In this document: piece after piece, positions 17,233-26,586 of the stretch
Position numbering within the stretch: the stretch's first letter is position 1
Layout: each line of letters opens with the position of its first letter
Assembly (NCBI GenBank): GCA_028715605.1
Contig: JAQURM010000003.1
Span: forward strand, 1 to 64,000
Direction: 5' to 3'
Source of the DNA: Desulfovibrionales bacterium
GTDB taxonomy: Bacteria; Desulfobacterota; QYQD01
Length of the DNA stretch: 64,000 nucleotides
Program-made: the position numbers and the translations under genes
The notes under the pieces: generated by a model
Seen by the model: only the letters and a program-made list of their open reading frames with translations
Database searches by the model: none
What the model was told of the DNA's origin: nothing

Positions 17233-19866
17233 ATGACCGGACAGGAGATCAGAGAAAAATTTATAGAGTATTTTGTTACAAAAGGCCATACGGTAGTTAA
17301 AAGCTCGTCCCTGGTGCCGGCCGATGACCCCACCCTGCTTTTTACCAATGCCGGGATGGTCCAGTTTAAACAGGTATTTCTGGGAGGGGAAAGGCACGAT
17401 TATGTCCGGGCGGTTTCGGTACAAAAGTGTATGCGGGCCGGCGGCAAACACAACGATCTGGAAAATGTGGGCCGGACGGCGCGGCATCATACGTTTTTTG
17501 AGATGCTGGGTAATTTTTCCTTTGGAGACTATTTCAAGGAGGAAGCCATCGCCTTTGCCTGGGAGTTTTTGACCGGGCACCTAAAGCTGCCTCCAGAAAA
17601 GCTGTGGGTTTCCGTCTATGAACAGGACAGTGAGGCCTATGAAATTTGGCGTACAAAAGTAGGTCTGCCTGCGGAAAGAATAGTCAGGCTCGGAGAAAAG
17701 GATAACTTCTGGGCCATGGGGGATACCGGTCCGTGCGGTCCCTGTTCTGAAATCCTCATTGATCAGGGCGAAGAAATCGGCTGCCGTAGGCCGGATTGCC
17801 GGGTGGGTTGTGATTGCGATCGTTACCTGGAACTGTGGAATCTGGTTTTTATGCAGTACTACCGGAATGAAAAAGGAGAGCTGCATCCGCTGCCCCGTCC
17901 CAGCATTGATACGGGTATGGGATTGGAACGTATTGCCGCGGTCCTGCAGGGCAAAAAAAGCAACTATGAATCCGACCTGTTTCAGGGAATCATCGCGGCC
18001 ATAGCCGGCCTGGCCGGGACCTCTTATGGTCAGGGTGAGCCCCGCGATATGGCCATGCGGGTAATTGCCGATCACAGCCGGGCAGCCGCCTTTCTCATCG
18101 CCGACGGGGTGTTGCCCTCCAACGAAGGCCGCGGCTATGTGCTCAGGAGGATACTGCGCCGCGCCGTCCGTTATGGCCGGGTGCTTGGCCTTGCCAAACC
18201 CTTTCTGGGCGAGATAACCGGCGCGGTGGCCGCCATTATGGGAAACACCTACCCGGAATTAATGGAATCTGCCGTTCTTGCGGGAAAGGTCCTTTTAAAT
18301 GAAGAGGAGCGATTTGCGGAGACCCTGGACTTCGGTCTCCGTCTCCTTCAGGAGGAAATAGCCGCTCTGAAAGCCGGGGGGGGGCATATTATATCCGGGG
18401 ATACCGTCTTTAAACTCTACGATACCTACGGGTTTCCCATAGACATTATTCAGGATATAGGGCAGGAAAACGGCCTTGAAATCGATGATGCCGGTTTCCA
18501 GAGGTGCATGGTCAGGCAGCGCGAGCTCTCCAGGAAGGCCTGGAAGGGTGAGACGGTAGAAATATCTCCTGTATTTCGTGACCTGCTGGATAAAGGGCAA
18601 AAGACGGAGTTTGTCGGCTATGAGGTCTGCTCGACCCGCTCCCGGTTGTGGCTGTTGGTCAAGAATGGCGAGGCAGTGACGGAGGCGGGAAAAGGCGAGG
18701 CGGTGGAGGTCATAGCGGAAAAGACGCCTTTTTATGCGGAAGCCGGGGGGCAGGTAGGGGATCAGGGGACCATCAGAGGGCAGGCAGGCACGGTGGTTAT
18801 CGAAGAAACTATCAGTATAGCGGGCAGGCTTTATGTACATCACGGCCGGGTAATAGATGGGAAAATAAAGGCCGGCGAAGAGGTAGAACTGGCCATATCC
18901 CCGGAGCGGCGGCAGTCCGTGGCCCTGAACCATACCGCCACCCATCTCCTCCATGCCGCGCTGCGAACCGTCCTGGGTGAGCATGTCCGGCAGTCCGGCT
19001 CTCTGGTGGCCCCGGATAGACTGCGTTTTGATTTCACGCATTTTTCGCCGGTAGAGGCGGCTGACCTGGAGAGAATCGAGGCCATAGTCAACGGGAAGAT
19101 CCGGGAGAATATTCCCCTGGAGACGGATATACAGGCCCTGGAACAGGCCATACAAAACGGGGCGACCGCCCTCTTTGGGGAAAAGTATGGAGACCGGGTG
19201 CGGGTGGTATCTATCGGCCCTTTCAGCAAGGAACTTTGCGGGGGTACGCATGCGTCCCGGACCGGTGATATAGGTCTGTTCAAGATCGTGGGTGAAGGCG
19301 GGGTAGCCGCCGGCATCCGCCGTATAGAGGCCGTAACCGGCAGTGTGGCCCTGAGACTGGCGCAGGAACAGGATCTAAGGTTAAAGCGACTGGGCCATCT
19401 TTTGAAGGCGGGCACGGAAGAATTAGAAAACAAGATAGAGAAATTAACAGCCAGACAGAAGGAACTGGAAAAGGAGGTCGCTGATTTAACGTCTAAACTT
19501 ACCATCCAGGGATTGGACGGCATCCTGCAAGGCGCCAGAAAAATGGATGGGTTCCATGTCCTTTCTACGATAGTCCCTATAGATAGTCCCAGGACCCTGC
19601 GGGAGCTTGCCGACAGGTTCCGTGACAAGATTGGGTCGGGTATAGTCGTTCTCGGAGGTATCCATGACGACAAAGTCCTTCTGGTGGCCGTGGTTACCAA
19701 AGACCTGACCAAGAGATTTCATGCCGGAGACATCGTTAAAAAAGTGGCCCAACTGGTAGGCGGCCGTGGCGGTGGACGGCCGGATATGGCCCAGGCCGGC
19801 GGCACTAAGGTCGATAAGCTTTCTGAGGCGCTGGATATGGTTTATAAGGTTGTGGCTGAGGGCTGA
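17233..19866 (+). CDS. alaS: Alanyl-tRNA synthetase
   Basis: An 877-aa class II synthetase of standard length. Motif 1/2 region SSLVPADDPTLLFTNAGMVQ, the class II catalytic core, the editing-domain zinc motif HTATHLLHAAL near residue 570 with CGGTHA near 672, a coiled linker, and the C-Ala domain ending GGRGGGRPDMAQAGG are all seen in order. The ATG follows the recA stop without a gap, so translation is probably coupled. Confidence 0.97.
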   Translation: MTGQEIREKFIEYFVTKGHTVVKSSSLVPADDPTLLFTNAGMVQFKQVFLGGERHDYVRAVSVQKCMRAGGKHNDLENVGRTARHHTFFEMLGNFSFGDYFKEEAIAFAWEFLTGHLKLPPEKLWVSVYEQDSEAYEIWRTKVGLPAERIVRLGEKDNFWAMGDTGPCGPCSEILIDQGEEIGCRRPDCRVGCDCDRYLELWNLVFMQYYRNEKGELHPLPRPSIDTGMGLERIAAVLQGKKSNYESDLFQGIIAAIAGLAGTSYGQGEPRDMAMRVIADHSRAAAFLIADGVLPSNEGRGYVLRRILRRAVRYGRVLGLAKPFLGEITGAVAAIMGNTYPELMESAVLAGKVLLNEEERFAETLDFGLRLLQEEIAALKAGGGHIISGDTVFKLYDTYGFPIDIIQDIGQENGLEIDDAGFQRCMVRQRELSRKAWKGETVEISPVFRDLLDKGQKTEFVGYEVCSTRSRLWLLVKNGEAVTEAGKGEAVEVIAEKTPFYAEAGGQVGDQGTIRGQAGTVVIEETISIAGRLYVHHGRVIDGKIKAGEEVELAISPERRQSVALNHTATHLLHAALRTVLGEHVRQSGSLVAPDRLRFDFTHFSPVEAADLERIEAIVNGKIRENIPLETDIQALEQAIQNGATALFGEKYGDRVRVVSIGPFSKELCGGTHASRTGDIGLFKIVGEGGVAAGIRRIEAVTGSVALRLAQEQDLRLKRLGHLLKAGTEELENKIEKLTARQKELEKEVADLTSKLTIQGLDGILQGARKMDGFHVLSTIVPIDSPRTLRELADRFRDKIGSGIVVLGGIHDDKVLLVAVVTKDLTKRFHAGDIVKKVAQLVGGRGGGRPDMAQAGGTKVDKLSEALDMVYKVVAEG

Positions 19867-19915
19867 AGGCTACATTAAGTGGCTGAAAGCTGACCGCTGG
19901 CAGCTGAATGCTATA

Positions 19916-20626
19916 TTATGAGACGTCCGCGGCAAGCTTTCCCTCGCACTGTTTGATAAGGGCCAGGGCTTTTTCTTTAGCCGAGGTCTCCGGATAGTCA
20001 CTTACCAGTCGTCTCAGGCGGTTTAAAGCCGCCTGATATTGTTCGGTCCTTAGATAGAACCTGCCCACATATAACTCGTGTTCGGCTAATTTTTCCCGGC
20101 ACTGCCTGATCTTTTCTTTTGCCTCAATAACGTATGGACTGTCCGGGTACGTGTTCAGTAAGCGGTGAAATTCATTCAAGGCATTCCTGATAGCGGCCTG
20201 GTCACGGTCAACACCAAGCATCTGCCTGAAATAAGACATGCCGATCTGATAGGTTACGTATGGCAAGGCCTCATTGGTCGGGTGAAGCTTCTCAAACTCC
20301 TGGTAGGCGCTGACGGCCTCTTCATATTCTTTGCGATGATAATGAATATCGGCTAGTTTCAGGGCAGCTAGGAGACTATATTGGCTGAAAGGATGACGGT
20401 CCTTTATCTGCTGGAAGGCCTCTGCGGACTTATAATAGTCTCCGCCACGCAGATAAGCCATACCCGATGTTGCCAATTCTTCGGCGGTTTTTTCACTCGG
20501 TGGTTTAGGAAAGACTAAAGAAGTAATTGTAGCGCAGCCGGTAAAAAATAACAGGAAAAACAGTACAAAAGAAAAGGTGGCGATCCTTTGCATATCGCCG
20601 CCTCTAATCCGTTTAACTTTATTCAT
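19916..20626 (-). CDS. bamD: BamD-like outer-membrane assembly lipoprotein
   Basis: A 236-aa TPR lipoprotein. The lipobox LLFFTGC follows a short hydrophobic signal, so the mature protein is anchored via Cys. Helical TPR repeats (YLRGGDYYKSAEAFQQIKD and others) and the segment GVDRDQAAIRNALNEF are typical of BamD, the essential partner of BamA in beta-barrel insertion. Either the ATG at 20626 or that at 20593 may start it; both lack a strong ribosome binding site and the signal works with either. It begins 5 nt after trxA and is probably cotranscribed. Confidence 0.82.
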   Translation of the reverse strand: MNKVKRIRGGDMQRIATFSFVLFFLLFFTGCATITSLVFPKPPSEKTAEELATSGMAYLRGGDYYKSAEAFQQIKDRHPFSQYSLLAALKLADIHYHRKEYEEAVSAYQEFEKLHPTNEALPYVTYQIGMSYFRQMLGVDRDQAAIRNALNEFHRLLNTYPDSPYVIEAKEKIRQCREKLAEHELYVGRFYLRTEQYQAALNRLRRLVSDYPETSAKEKALALIKQCEGKLAADVS

Positions 20627-20631
20627 ATTAT

Positions 20632-20967
20632 TTATGTCTCAAGGATCTTTTTAATGCCGCTTTCAATGATGTTCTTGGAGACTGCGCCGGTAATCTGGTC
20701 AGCCAATTTACCGTCTTTAAAAAAAAGCAGCGTAGGAATGGCCCTGATGCCATATTTACTAGGCGTGGCCGGATTTTCGTCCACGTTCATTTTTGCGATC
20801 CTCATGCGGTCTGCATATTCCTCGGCCAGTTCTTTAACCACCGGGGCAATCGCCCGGCACGGGCCACACCACGCCGCCCAGAAATCTACCAGCGCCGGCT
20901 TATCACTTTTGAGGATATCTGTCTCAAAACTGCTGTCGCTAACCTCCAGGACATTACCTTCTGCCAT
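20632..20967 (-). CDS. trxA: Thioredoxin
   Basis: A classical 111-aa thioredoxin with the active site WCGPC near residue 31, the cis-Pro loop IRAIPTLLFF near 75, and the normal C-terminal helix. I take the ATG at 20967 because AGGAGGGG precedes it at good spacing; the upstream open extension of 15 codons is unlikely to be translated. Cytoplasmic disulfide reductant, followed closely by bamD. Confidence 0.93.
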   Translation of the reverse strand: MAEGNVLEVSDSSFETDILKSDKPALVDFWAAWCGPCRAIAPVVKELAEEYADRMRIAKMNVDENPATPSKYGIRAIPTLLFFKDGKLADQITGAVSKNIIESGIKKILET

Positions 20968-21330
20968 GACAACCCCTCCTGAGTGGTGTTTTTGATTGCT
21001 ATCCTTTACCACGGGAGGTATAGAGATTACAAGAATTTTTTTGTTTAGTTACCTGTAGCTATGAGTTAAAATCTCCTTTTCAAAAATACCATCTCCAAAA
21101 AAATTGACATGCCGGATAAAACGTCATAAAAAGGGCCTAATTAGTGTTCATCCGAAATCCCGGTTTTCTGGATGAAGAGGTCAGCAGTCAGCTCTCAGCA
21201 TGAAGCCGGTTCACCGTTTACCGAAAGAAAATATTGGACAACGGTTAACGGATAACAAACATGCTGATTGCTGAGGGCTTTCATTTGGAAACGGTGGTTT
21301 CCGGATGGAAACTAATTAGTTGGAGGATAA
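20968..21330. other. Intergenic region with dispersed AGC-type repeats
   Basis: About 360 bases between divergent genes. It holds self-complementary stretches of the family seen near 3.7 and 5.95 kb (GTCAGCAGTCAGCTCTCAGC; GCTGATTGCTGAGGGCTTTC) and ACCGTTTACCG/CGGTTAACGG pieces. Promoters for trxA (leftward) and the epimerase gene (rightward) should be here but no clear boxes are seen. A related repeat lies at 19868-19915 after alaS. Confidence 0.4.
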
Positions 21331-22290
21331 ATGGCGGTACTGGTAACTGGCGGTGCGGGATTCATCGGCTCCCATCTGGTCGAAAAACTGCTTAGTACTG
21401 AAGAGGTGGTGTGTGTCGATGACTTCAATGACTTTTACGACCCGGCCATCAAGCATCGCAACCTGGAACCGGCCCTGCAGGGCCGGAACTTTCATCTGCG
21501 GCAGGGAGATATTCGCGACCTCTCCTTTATGGAGGGTGTGTTTCGCGAGTTTCCATTAACCGAGGTCATCCACCTGGCGGCACGGGCCGGAGTACGTCCG
21601 TCTTTAAAGGACCCCCTGCTTTACGAGGACGTAAATGGACGCGGGACCTTAAATATCCTTGAGCTTTGCCGTAAATATGACGTAAAGAGGTTTATCTATG
21701 GCGGGTCGTCTTCAGTGTATGGCATAAACAATAAGATCCCGTTTTCAGAAGATGATGAGATATCAAGGCCCGTATCCCCTTACGCGGCCACCAAACGGGC
21801 CAATGAACTCATGTGTTATACCTATCATCACCTCTATGACGTCCATGTCACCGTGCTGCGCTTTTTTACGGTCTATGGCCCGCGTCAGCGGCCGGAGATG
21901 GCTATTCACAAGTTTACGCGCCTTATCGACGAGGGCCTGGAGGTGCCGCTCTACGGAGACGGTTCGTCCCGGCGGGATTATACTTACATTGATGACATCA
22001 TTCAGGGTGTAATGGCGGCCCGGGCATCCACTGCAATAGGGCCTTATGATATCTTCAACCTGGGCGAATCCCGCACCACAGAGCTAAGAAAACTGGTGGC
22101 CTTGATAGAAGATGCCCTGGGGAAAAAGGCGCGCATAAAATGGCTGCCTGACCAGCCGGGCGATGTCCCCGTCACCTATGCGGACATATCAAAGTCTAAG
22201 GGACTGCTCGGTTATAATCCTCAGGTGACGGTGGAAGAGGGCATCCCATTATTTGTAAAATGGTATCAGGAAATGAAGGGTAAGAGGTAG
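21331..22290 (+). CDS. NAD-dependent nucleotide-sugar epimerase (UDP-glucuronate 4-epimerase-like)
   Basis: A 319-aa short-chain dehydrogenase/reductase of the extended type. The Rossmann motif TGGAGFIGSH is at the N-terminus, SSSVYG near residue 130, and the catalytic YAATK near 150. The stretches ARAGVRPSL and FFTVYGPRQRPEMA resemble UDP-glucuronate 4-epimerases. The next gene, 4 nt downstream, makes UDP-glucuronate, fitting a UDP-GlcA to UDP-GalA route for surface polysaccharide. Substrate specificity remains inferred. Confidence 0.85.
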   Translation: MAVLVTGGAGFIGSHLVEKLLSTEEVVCVDDFNDFYDPAIKHRNLEPALQGRNFHLRQGDIRDLSFMEGVFREFPLTEVIHLAARAGVRPSLKDPLLYEDVNGRGTLNILELCRKYDVKRFIYGGSSSVYGINNKIPFSEDDEISRPVSPYAATKRANELMCYTYHHLYDVHVTVLRFFTVYGPRQRPEMAIHKFTRLIDEGLEVPLYGDGSSRRDYTYIDDIIQGVMAARASTAIGPYDIFNLGESRTTELRKLVALIEDALGKKARIKWLPDQPGDVPVTYADISKSKGLLGYNPQVTVEEGIPLFVKWYQEMKGKR

Positions 22291-22294
22291 GCTT

Positions 22295-23608
22295 ATGCAC
22301 ATTACCGTGATTGGCACCGGCTATGTAGGACTGGTTTCCGGCGCAGGTTTGGCTGACTTCGGGTTGCAGGTTATCTGTGTCGATCAGGACAAGGACAAGA
22401 TTAAAAGGCTCAAAAAGGGAGAGATACCTTTTTACGAACCGGGGCTGGAAGAGTTAGTCTCCAAGAATGTAAAAAATGGCCGCCTTTCTTTTACCACGGA
22501 TATGAAGACCTCAGTAAGGCAGTCTCTGGTTATCTTTATTGCCGTGGGCACGCCGGATGACGGGCAGGGACAACCGGATCTCTCACAGGTAGAAGCGGTG
22601 GCCAGAGAACTGGCAGAGACAATCGACGACTATAAGGTAATCGTTATCAAAAGTACGGTACCTGTAGGGACTAACCGTTGGATTAAAGAGGTTATCTCTG
22701 CCGCAGGCGGGAAAAAAGGCATTAAAGTGGACGTGGTGTCTAATCCGGAATTCCTGCGCGAGGGAGCGGCCATTGAAGATTTCATGCGGCCCAACCGGGT
22801 GGTTCTTGGGTCTGACAGCGCCGAGGCCCTGGCCGTTGTAAAGGATATTTACCGGCCCCTCTATCTGATCGAGACCCCCTTTGTTATAACCGGCCTGGAG
22901 ACCGCCGAGTTGATTAAATACGCTTCAAACGCCTTTCTGGCGACAAAAATATCGTTTATTAATGAAGTGGCGAATCTTTGTGAAAAGGTCGGAGCGGATG
23001 TGCATCACGTGGCCAGGGCCATGGGACTGGACGGCCGGATAGGGCCGAAATTTTTGCATGCGGGACCGGGCTATGGAGGCTCTTGTTTTCCCAAGGATAC
23101 ACTGGCCCTTGCCCACCTGGGAAGAAAGCAGGGTAGCCCTCTTAATATCGTCGAGGCTGTGATTGAAGTAAACCGGAGACAGCGGGCCCGGATGGTCAAT
23201 AAGATTGAGACAGCGCTGGGCTCCTTGAAGGGTAAAACAGTCGGTGTACTGGGTCTTACTTTTAAACCTAACACCAGCGATGTACGGGAATCCCCGGCTA
23301 TTGACATAGTCAGAATATTGCTGGAAAAGGGGGCAAGGGTAAAGGCCTATGATCCGGCCGGCGTGGATGAATTTAAGAAGGCGGTGACCGGCAGAAACCT
23401 TTCCTTTTGCCAGGACGCCTACCAGGCGGCAAAAGGGGCGGACGCCCTTGTGTTTCTTACGGAATGGAACGAGTTAAGGAACCTGGATCTGAAAAAGCTC
23501 CGGAAGATGATAGCCCAGCCCCTGATCCTGGATTTAAGAAATATCTATGACTCGGGGAAAATGCGCGAACTTGGCTACACTTATATCGGTGTTGGCCGGG
23601 GTATATAG
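22295..23608 (+). CDS. ugd: UDP-glucose 6-dehydrogenase
   Basis: A 437-aa enzyme oxidising UDP-glucose to UDP-glucuronate with 2 NAD. The N-terminal GTGYVGLVSGAGLADFG binds NAD, the catalytic Cys lies in GPGYGGSCFPKDT near residue 260, and the C-terminal domain contains LGLTFKPNTSDVRESPA. Length is normal. It is coupled to the epimerase upstream and followed by a small lipoprotein gene. Confidence 0.93.
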   Translation: MHITVIGTGYVGLVSGAGLADFGLQVICVDQDKDKIKRLKKGEIPFYEPGLEELVSKNVKNGRLSFTTDMKTSVRQSLVIFIAVGTPDDGQGQPDLSQVEAVARELAETIDDYKVIVIKSTVPVGTNRWIKEVISAAGGKKGIKVDVVSNPEFLREGAAIEDFMRPNRVVLGSDSAEALAVVKDIYRPLYLIETPFVITGLETAELIKYASNAFLATKISFINEVANLCEKVGADVHHVARAMGLDGRIGPKFLHAGPGYGGSCFPKDTLALAHLGRKQGSPLNIVEAVIEVNRRQRARMVNKIETALGSLKGKTVGVLGLTFKPNTSDVRESPAIDIVRILLEKGARVKAYDPAGVDEFKKAVTGRNLSFCQDAYQAAKGADALVFLTEWNELRNLDLKKLRKMIAQPLILDLRNIYDSGKMRELGYTYIGVGRGI

Positions 23609-23646
23609 TGAATGTTATTAGTCATTGGTTAAGGATGGTTAAGATA

Positions 23647-24207
23647 ATGTTCCCAGAGAAAAAATACTTAGTTGGAGGAGTCGCCTGCCTCTTGTTCTGT
23701 ATTTTATCTTCTTTGTCTTGCAGCCCGCGGTTAACCCTGGCCGAGGCCGAACTAAAGTACGGCCCGCACCCACCGGTAGTAGAGCGCTTTTATTGCCCGG
23801 CCATCATCAGAAGCGGTGACACGCTGAAGTTCTATATCTCCGCTAAAGATGAGGACGGGGATCTGGCCTACATCCACGTTAATGTACGTCAGAGGGGCGC
23901 GGGTGAAGAATCGGTGCCCTACATGAAGGTGCACAAGGATAACCGGGCGCAAGTGGCCGGGTATCTTTACATGCTTACGCCGCCGGCTGTCCTTTTTGGA
24001 GAGGCTATAAATGTTGCCGTGGCCGTCATAGATCAGGCCGGCCACCGTAGCGGAGACGTATCGCAGGATATATATTTCGGCAACGAATCCCTACCGGACT
24101 GTCCGCCCGGCTGGGAAAAGGAATGCAATGTTCCGTTGGGGTTCATACCTGTTTTTTTACGTCCCTTCCAGGAGAGAAGCACGTTAATAAGCCCCAGGAC
24201 AATGTAG
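23647..24207 (+). CDS. Putative lipoprotein of unknown function
   Basis: About 186 aa from the ATG at 23647, which gives an ideal lipoprotein signal (charged MFPEKK, hydrophobic core, lipobox LSSLSC). An alternative GTG at 23608 overlapping the ugd stop, or an ATG at 23635, is possible. The mature part is a single beta-rich domain (DTLKFYISAKDEDGDLAYIHV) that looks Ig-like/cadherin-like, with two Cys near the C-terminus (DCPPGWEKECN). Probably cotranscribed with ugd. Confidence 0.65.
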   Translation: MFPEKKYLVGGVACLLFCILSSLSCSPRLTLAEAELKYGPHPPVVERFYCPAIIRSGDTLKFYISAKDEDGDLAYIHVNVRQRGAGEESVPYMKVHKDNRAQVAGYLYMLTPPAVLFGEAINVAVAVIDQAGHRSGDVSQDIYFGNESLPDCPPGWEKECNVPLGFIPVFLRPFQERSTLISPRTM

Positions 24208-24224
24208 GTTTTTAAATTTAATGA

Positions 24225-24365
24225 TGATGATCTCGTAGAAAGTCAATTTTTCACGCAGAGGCGCAAAGACCGCGAAGGAAAAATGAAAATCTGGAAATCA
24301 AGAAATCAGGAATAGAATAGTATTCCCCTTCATGAGTTCCTGAGTTCCAAATTTTATTCTTTTAA
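24225..24365. repeat. Dispersed repeat, inverted copy of 7295-7409
   Basis: Starts GATGATCTCGTAGAAAGTC, a variant of the GTAAAAAGT end, and continues TTTTTCACGCAGAGGCGCAAAG. Its reverse complement matches the element at 7.3 kb over about 115 bases with few differences. It lies just upstream of the ribosome binding site of the Rho-N-like gene, so that gene's promoter may lie in or before it. Confidence 0.75.
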
Positions 24366-24377
24366 AAAGGAGAGCTT

Positions 24378-24704
24378 ATGGGAAAGAAAGAAAAAGAAAA
24401 AAAGGAAAAAACGCTTGAGTCCATGACCGTTAAGGAACTCCGGGAGATCGCCTTGCAGATTCCTGATATTGTCGGCGTTCACGGAATGAATAAGGACGAG
24501 GTTATCGCGGCTATCAAAAAGGCGCGCGGCATTACGGATGAGCCCAAGAAAAAGCCTGCCGCCACTATGCGCGAGGTAAAGGCCAAGGCGAAGGAGTTGC
24601 GGGCCAAGCTTGTAGCCGCCCATGAAAGCGGAGATAAGAAAAAGGCCTGTATTAATCGTCGCCGCATAAGCCGTCTCAAGAAAAAGACCCGCCGCGCGGG
24701 CTGA
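24378..24704 (+). CDS. Small Rho-N/HeH-domain-like basic protein
   Basis: A 108-aa, very Lys-rich protein. Residues 15-50 (MTVKELREIALQIPDIVGV, followed by GMNKDEVIAAIKKAR) fit the small helix-extended-helix fold found at the N-terminus of transcription terminator Rho. The rest is a basic helical tail ending RRRISRLKKKTRRAG. It may bind nucleic acid, possibly RNA. AAAAAGGAGAG precedes the ATG. purC follows after 12 nt. Confidence 0.7.
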   Translation: MGKKEKEKKEKTLESMTVKELREIALQIPDIVGVHGMNKDEVIAAIKKARGITDEPKKKPAATMREVKAKAKELRAKLVAAHESGDKKKACINRRRISRLKKKTRRAG

Positions 24705-24716
24705 TGGTGAGGTAAG

Positions 24717-25613
24717 ATGGCTGCCAGCGCTGTTTTCGAGACACATATTGAAGGGCTGCCCCTCTTCAACCGGGGCAAGGTGCGCGACGTCTATGATGCC
24801 GGCGAACACCTGCTCATCGTGGCTACGGACCGGCTTTCGGCCTTTGATGTAGTGATGCCCAACCCCATACCGGACAAGGGCCGCATCTTAACCCGGATAT
24901 CGCTTTATTGGTTCCGGGAACTTGCTGGCATAGTGCCCAATCACCTGATCTCAGGCGAGGTAAAAGATTTCCCGTCCGCTTGTCATAAATATGCCGAAAT
25001 CCTTGCCGGCCGTACCATGCTGGTCAAGAAGGCCAAGCCCCTCCCCGTAGAGTGCATTGTGCGTGGTTACCTGTCGGGCTCGGGGTGGAAAGAGTACCGG
25101 AAGACGGGAGCGGTATGCGGTATAACCCTGCCCAAGGGGCTTACGGAATCGGCCAAGCTGCCGGAGCCGATTTTTACCCCTTCGACCAAGGCCGAGGCCG
25201 GTGCGCATGACCAGAATATCTCTTTACCCGAAGTCGAGAACCTGATCGGAAAAGAGACGGCCGTGAAAATTGCGCAACTTAGCCTGCGGCTATATAAAAA
25301 GGCGTCTTCCCTGGCCGAGAAGAAAGGGATTATCATAGCCGATACCAAATTTGAATTTGGGTTGACAGGTGAAAACGTGATGCTGATTGACGAGGTCCTG
25401 ACGCCCGATTCCTCACGTTTCTGGCCGCAGGATCAATATCAACCCGGCCAGGGTCAACCCAGTTTTGACAAACAATTCGTCCGTGATTATCTGTTATCTC
25501 TCCATTGGGACCAGAAACCACCGGCCCCTGAGCTGCCTCCGGAAATAATAGCAAAGACCAGGTCCAAGTATATTGAGGCCTTCGAGCGACTTACCGGCAA
25601 AAAATTTGTTTAA
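24717..25613 (+). CDS. purC: SAICAR synthetase (phosphoribosylaminoimidazole-succinocarboxamide synthase)
   Basis: A 298-aa enzyme of de novo purine synthesis that joins CAIR and aspartate with ATP. Recognisable are [13 protein letters not shown] at the start, [21 protein letters not shown] near residue 37, [17 protein letters not shown] near 105 and [15 protein letters not shown] near 225. Length is typical of the long bacterial/yeast-like form. It is between the Rho-N-like gene and the nuclease gene on the same strand. Confidence 0.95.
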   Translation: MAASAVFETHIEGLPLFNRGKVRDVYDAGEHLLIVATDRLSAFDVVMPNPIPDKGRILTRISLYWFRELAGIVPNHLISGEVKDFPSACHKYAEILAGRTMLVKKAKPLPVECIVRGYLSGSGWKEYRKTGAVCGITLPKGLTESAKLPEPIFTPSTKAEAGAHDQNISLPEVENLIGKETAVKIAQLSLRLYKKASSLAEKKGIIIADTKFEFGLTGENVMLIDEVLTPDSSRFWPQDQYQPGQGQPSFDKQFVRDYLLSLHWDQKPPAPELPPEIIAKTRSKYIEAFERLTGKKFV

Positions 25614-25628
25614 AGGCCGCCATCTACT

Positions 25629-26270
25629 ATGAGAGATAAACGCAAAAAAGTCTGTTTCGTTGTCTGTCTCCTTGTCCTTTGGGCCCATCTTTTCAGCGCT
25701 CCTGTCCTGGCCGATATGGTGGCCACGGTGGTCTGGGTGTTCGATGGAGATACTATAAAGCTTTCAAACGGCACCAAGGTGCGCTACGCAGGCGTAAACA
25801 CCCCGGAAGTGGCCCATGATGGGCAGCCGGCACAGCCATTAGCCGATGAGGCCTACCTTTTGAACAGGCGTCTGACGCGGGGCGGGCAGGTACGGATCCA
25901 GATTGACAAGGAGAAGTATGACCAGTACGGGCGATTGCTGGCTTATGTCTTTTTGCCGGACGGGACCTTTGTTAATGGCGCTTTGGTGGAAAAGGGGCTG
26001 GCCATGGTATATACAACCCCGCCCAATGTGAGATATGACCAGGACCTGTTAACCCTGCAGCGCCGGGCCATGCGTGAAAGGGTGGGTCTTTGGGCCTCGG
26101 CCGACCCCGGCAAGGAGCCCTTTTACATCGGCAATACGCGGTCGCGTCGCTTCCATAGCCCGTCCTGTCATCTTGGCCGAAAGACGGGGCGGCGCAACAA
26201 GGTCATCTACCGGAACCGTCTGGAGGCATTCTATGATGGGTTAAGTCCGTGTAAAAAGTGCAGCCCCTGA
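25629..26270 (+). CDS. Exported thermonuclease-family (SNase) protein with C-terminal Cys motif
   Basis: A 213-aa protein with an N-terminal signal peptide and an SNase domain. Catalytic-type residues lie in VFDGDTIKL, VRYAGVNTPE and KEKYDQYGRLLAYVF. After residue 165 a separate piece follows, YIGNTRSRRFHSPSCHLG...LSPCKKCSP, a small Cys/His metal-binding motif like that of the Ada N-terminus, which some exported nucleases carry. Likely a periplasmic or secreted Ca-dependent nuclease. Confidence 0.85.
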   Translation: MRDKRKKVCFVVCLLVLWAHLFSAPVLADMVATVVWVFDGDTIKLSNGTKVRYAGVNTPEVAHDGQPAQPLADEAYLLNRRLTRGGQVRIQIDKEKYDQYGRLLAYVFLPDGTFVNGALVEKGLAMVYTTPPNVRYDQDLLTLQRRAMRERVGLWASADPGKEPFYIGNTRSRRFHSPSCHLGRKTGRRNKVIYRNRLEAFYDGLSPCKKCSP

Positions 26271-26395
26271 CATAAAATCTGCAAACGAATGGAGATTCAT
26301 TTTTAGACTTTATCTATTTTTTATTTTGGTGTATAAGCAAACCAATAAGAAGGGCCACTACTTCCGATGGTTTGAGAAATAACGGGGGGAGAAAT

Positions 26396-26572
26396 ATGAA
26401 TGAAAAAACAGTACATTCCTTGGCGGTAATTATTGTCCTTTGCCTGGTCGTAGTCGTTTCTTCCGGGCTGTTCTGGCATCTCTGGCATGCCTGGGGCAGC
26501 CTTATCGTAGGGGAAATCGTGATGATCAGCATTATGGGTTTCCTGGTTCGTAAGGTGATCAGGTTCGGATGA
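26396..26572 (+). CDS. Small two-helix membrane protein, 58 aa
   Basis: Two predicted membrane segments (SLAVIIVLCLVVVVSSGLFW and GSLIVGEIVMISIMGFLV) joined by a short WHAWG turn. GGGGGGAGAAAT precedes the ATG at 26396, better than the upstream start. No family recognised. It lies alone between snase and the convergent mtaB gene. Confidence 0.6.
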   Translation: MNEKTVHSLAVIIVLCLVVVVSSGLFWHLWHAWGSLIVGEIVMISIMGFLVRKVIRFG

Positions 26573-26586
26573 GCTGTAAGCACTAA

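Noticed and set aside
18295-19712. Long minus-strand open frames inside alaS
   Set aside because: They are antisense to a full-length, well-conserved alanyl-tRNA synthetase; GC-rich third positions open these frames by chance.
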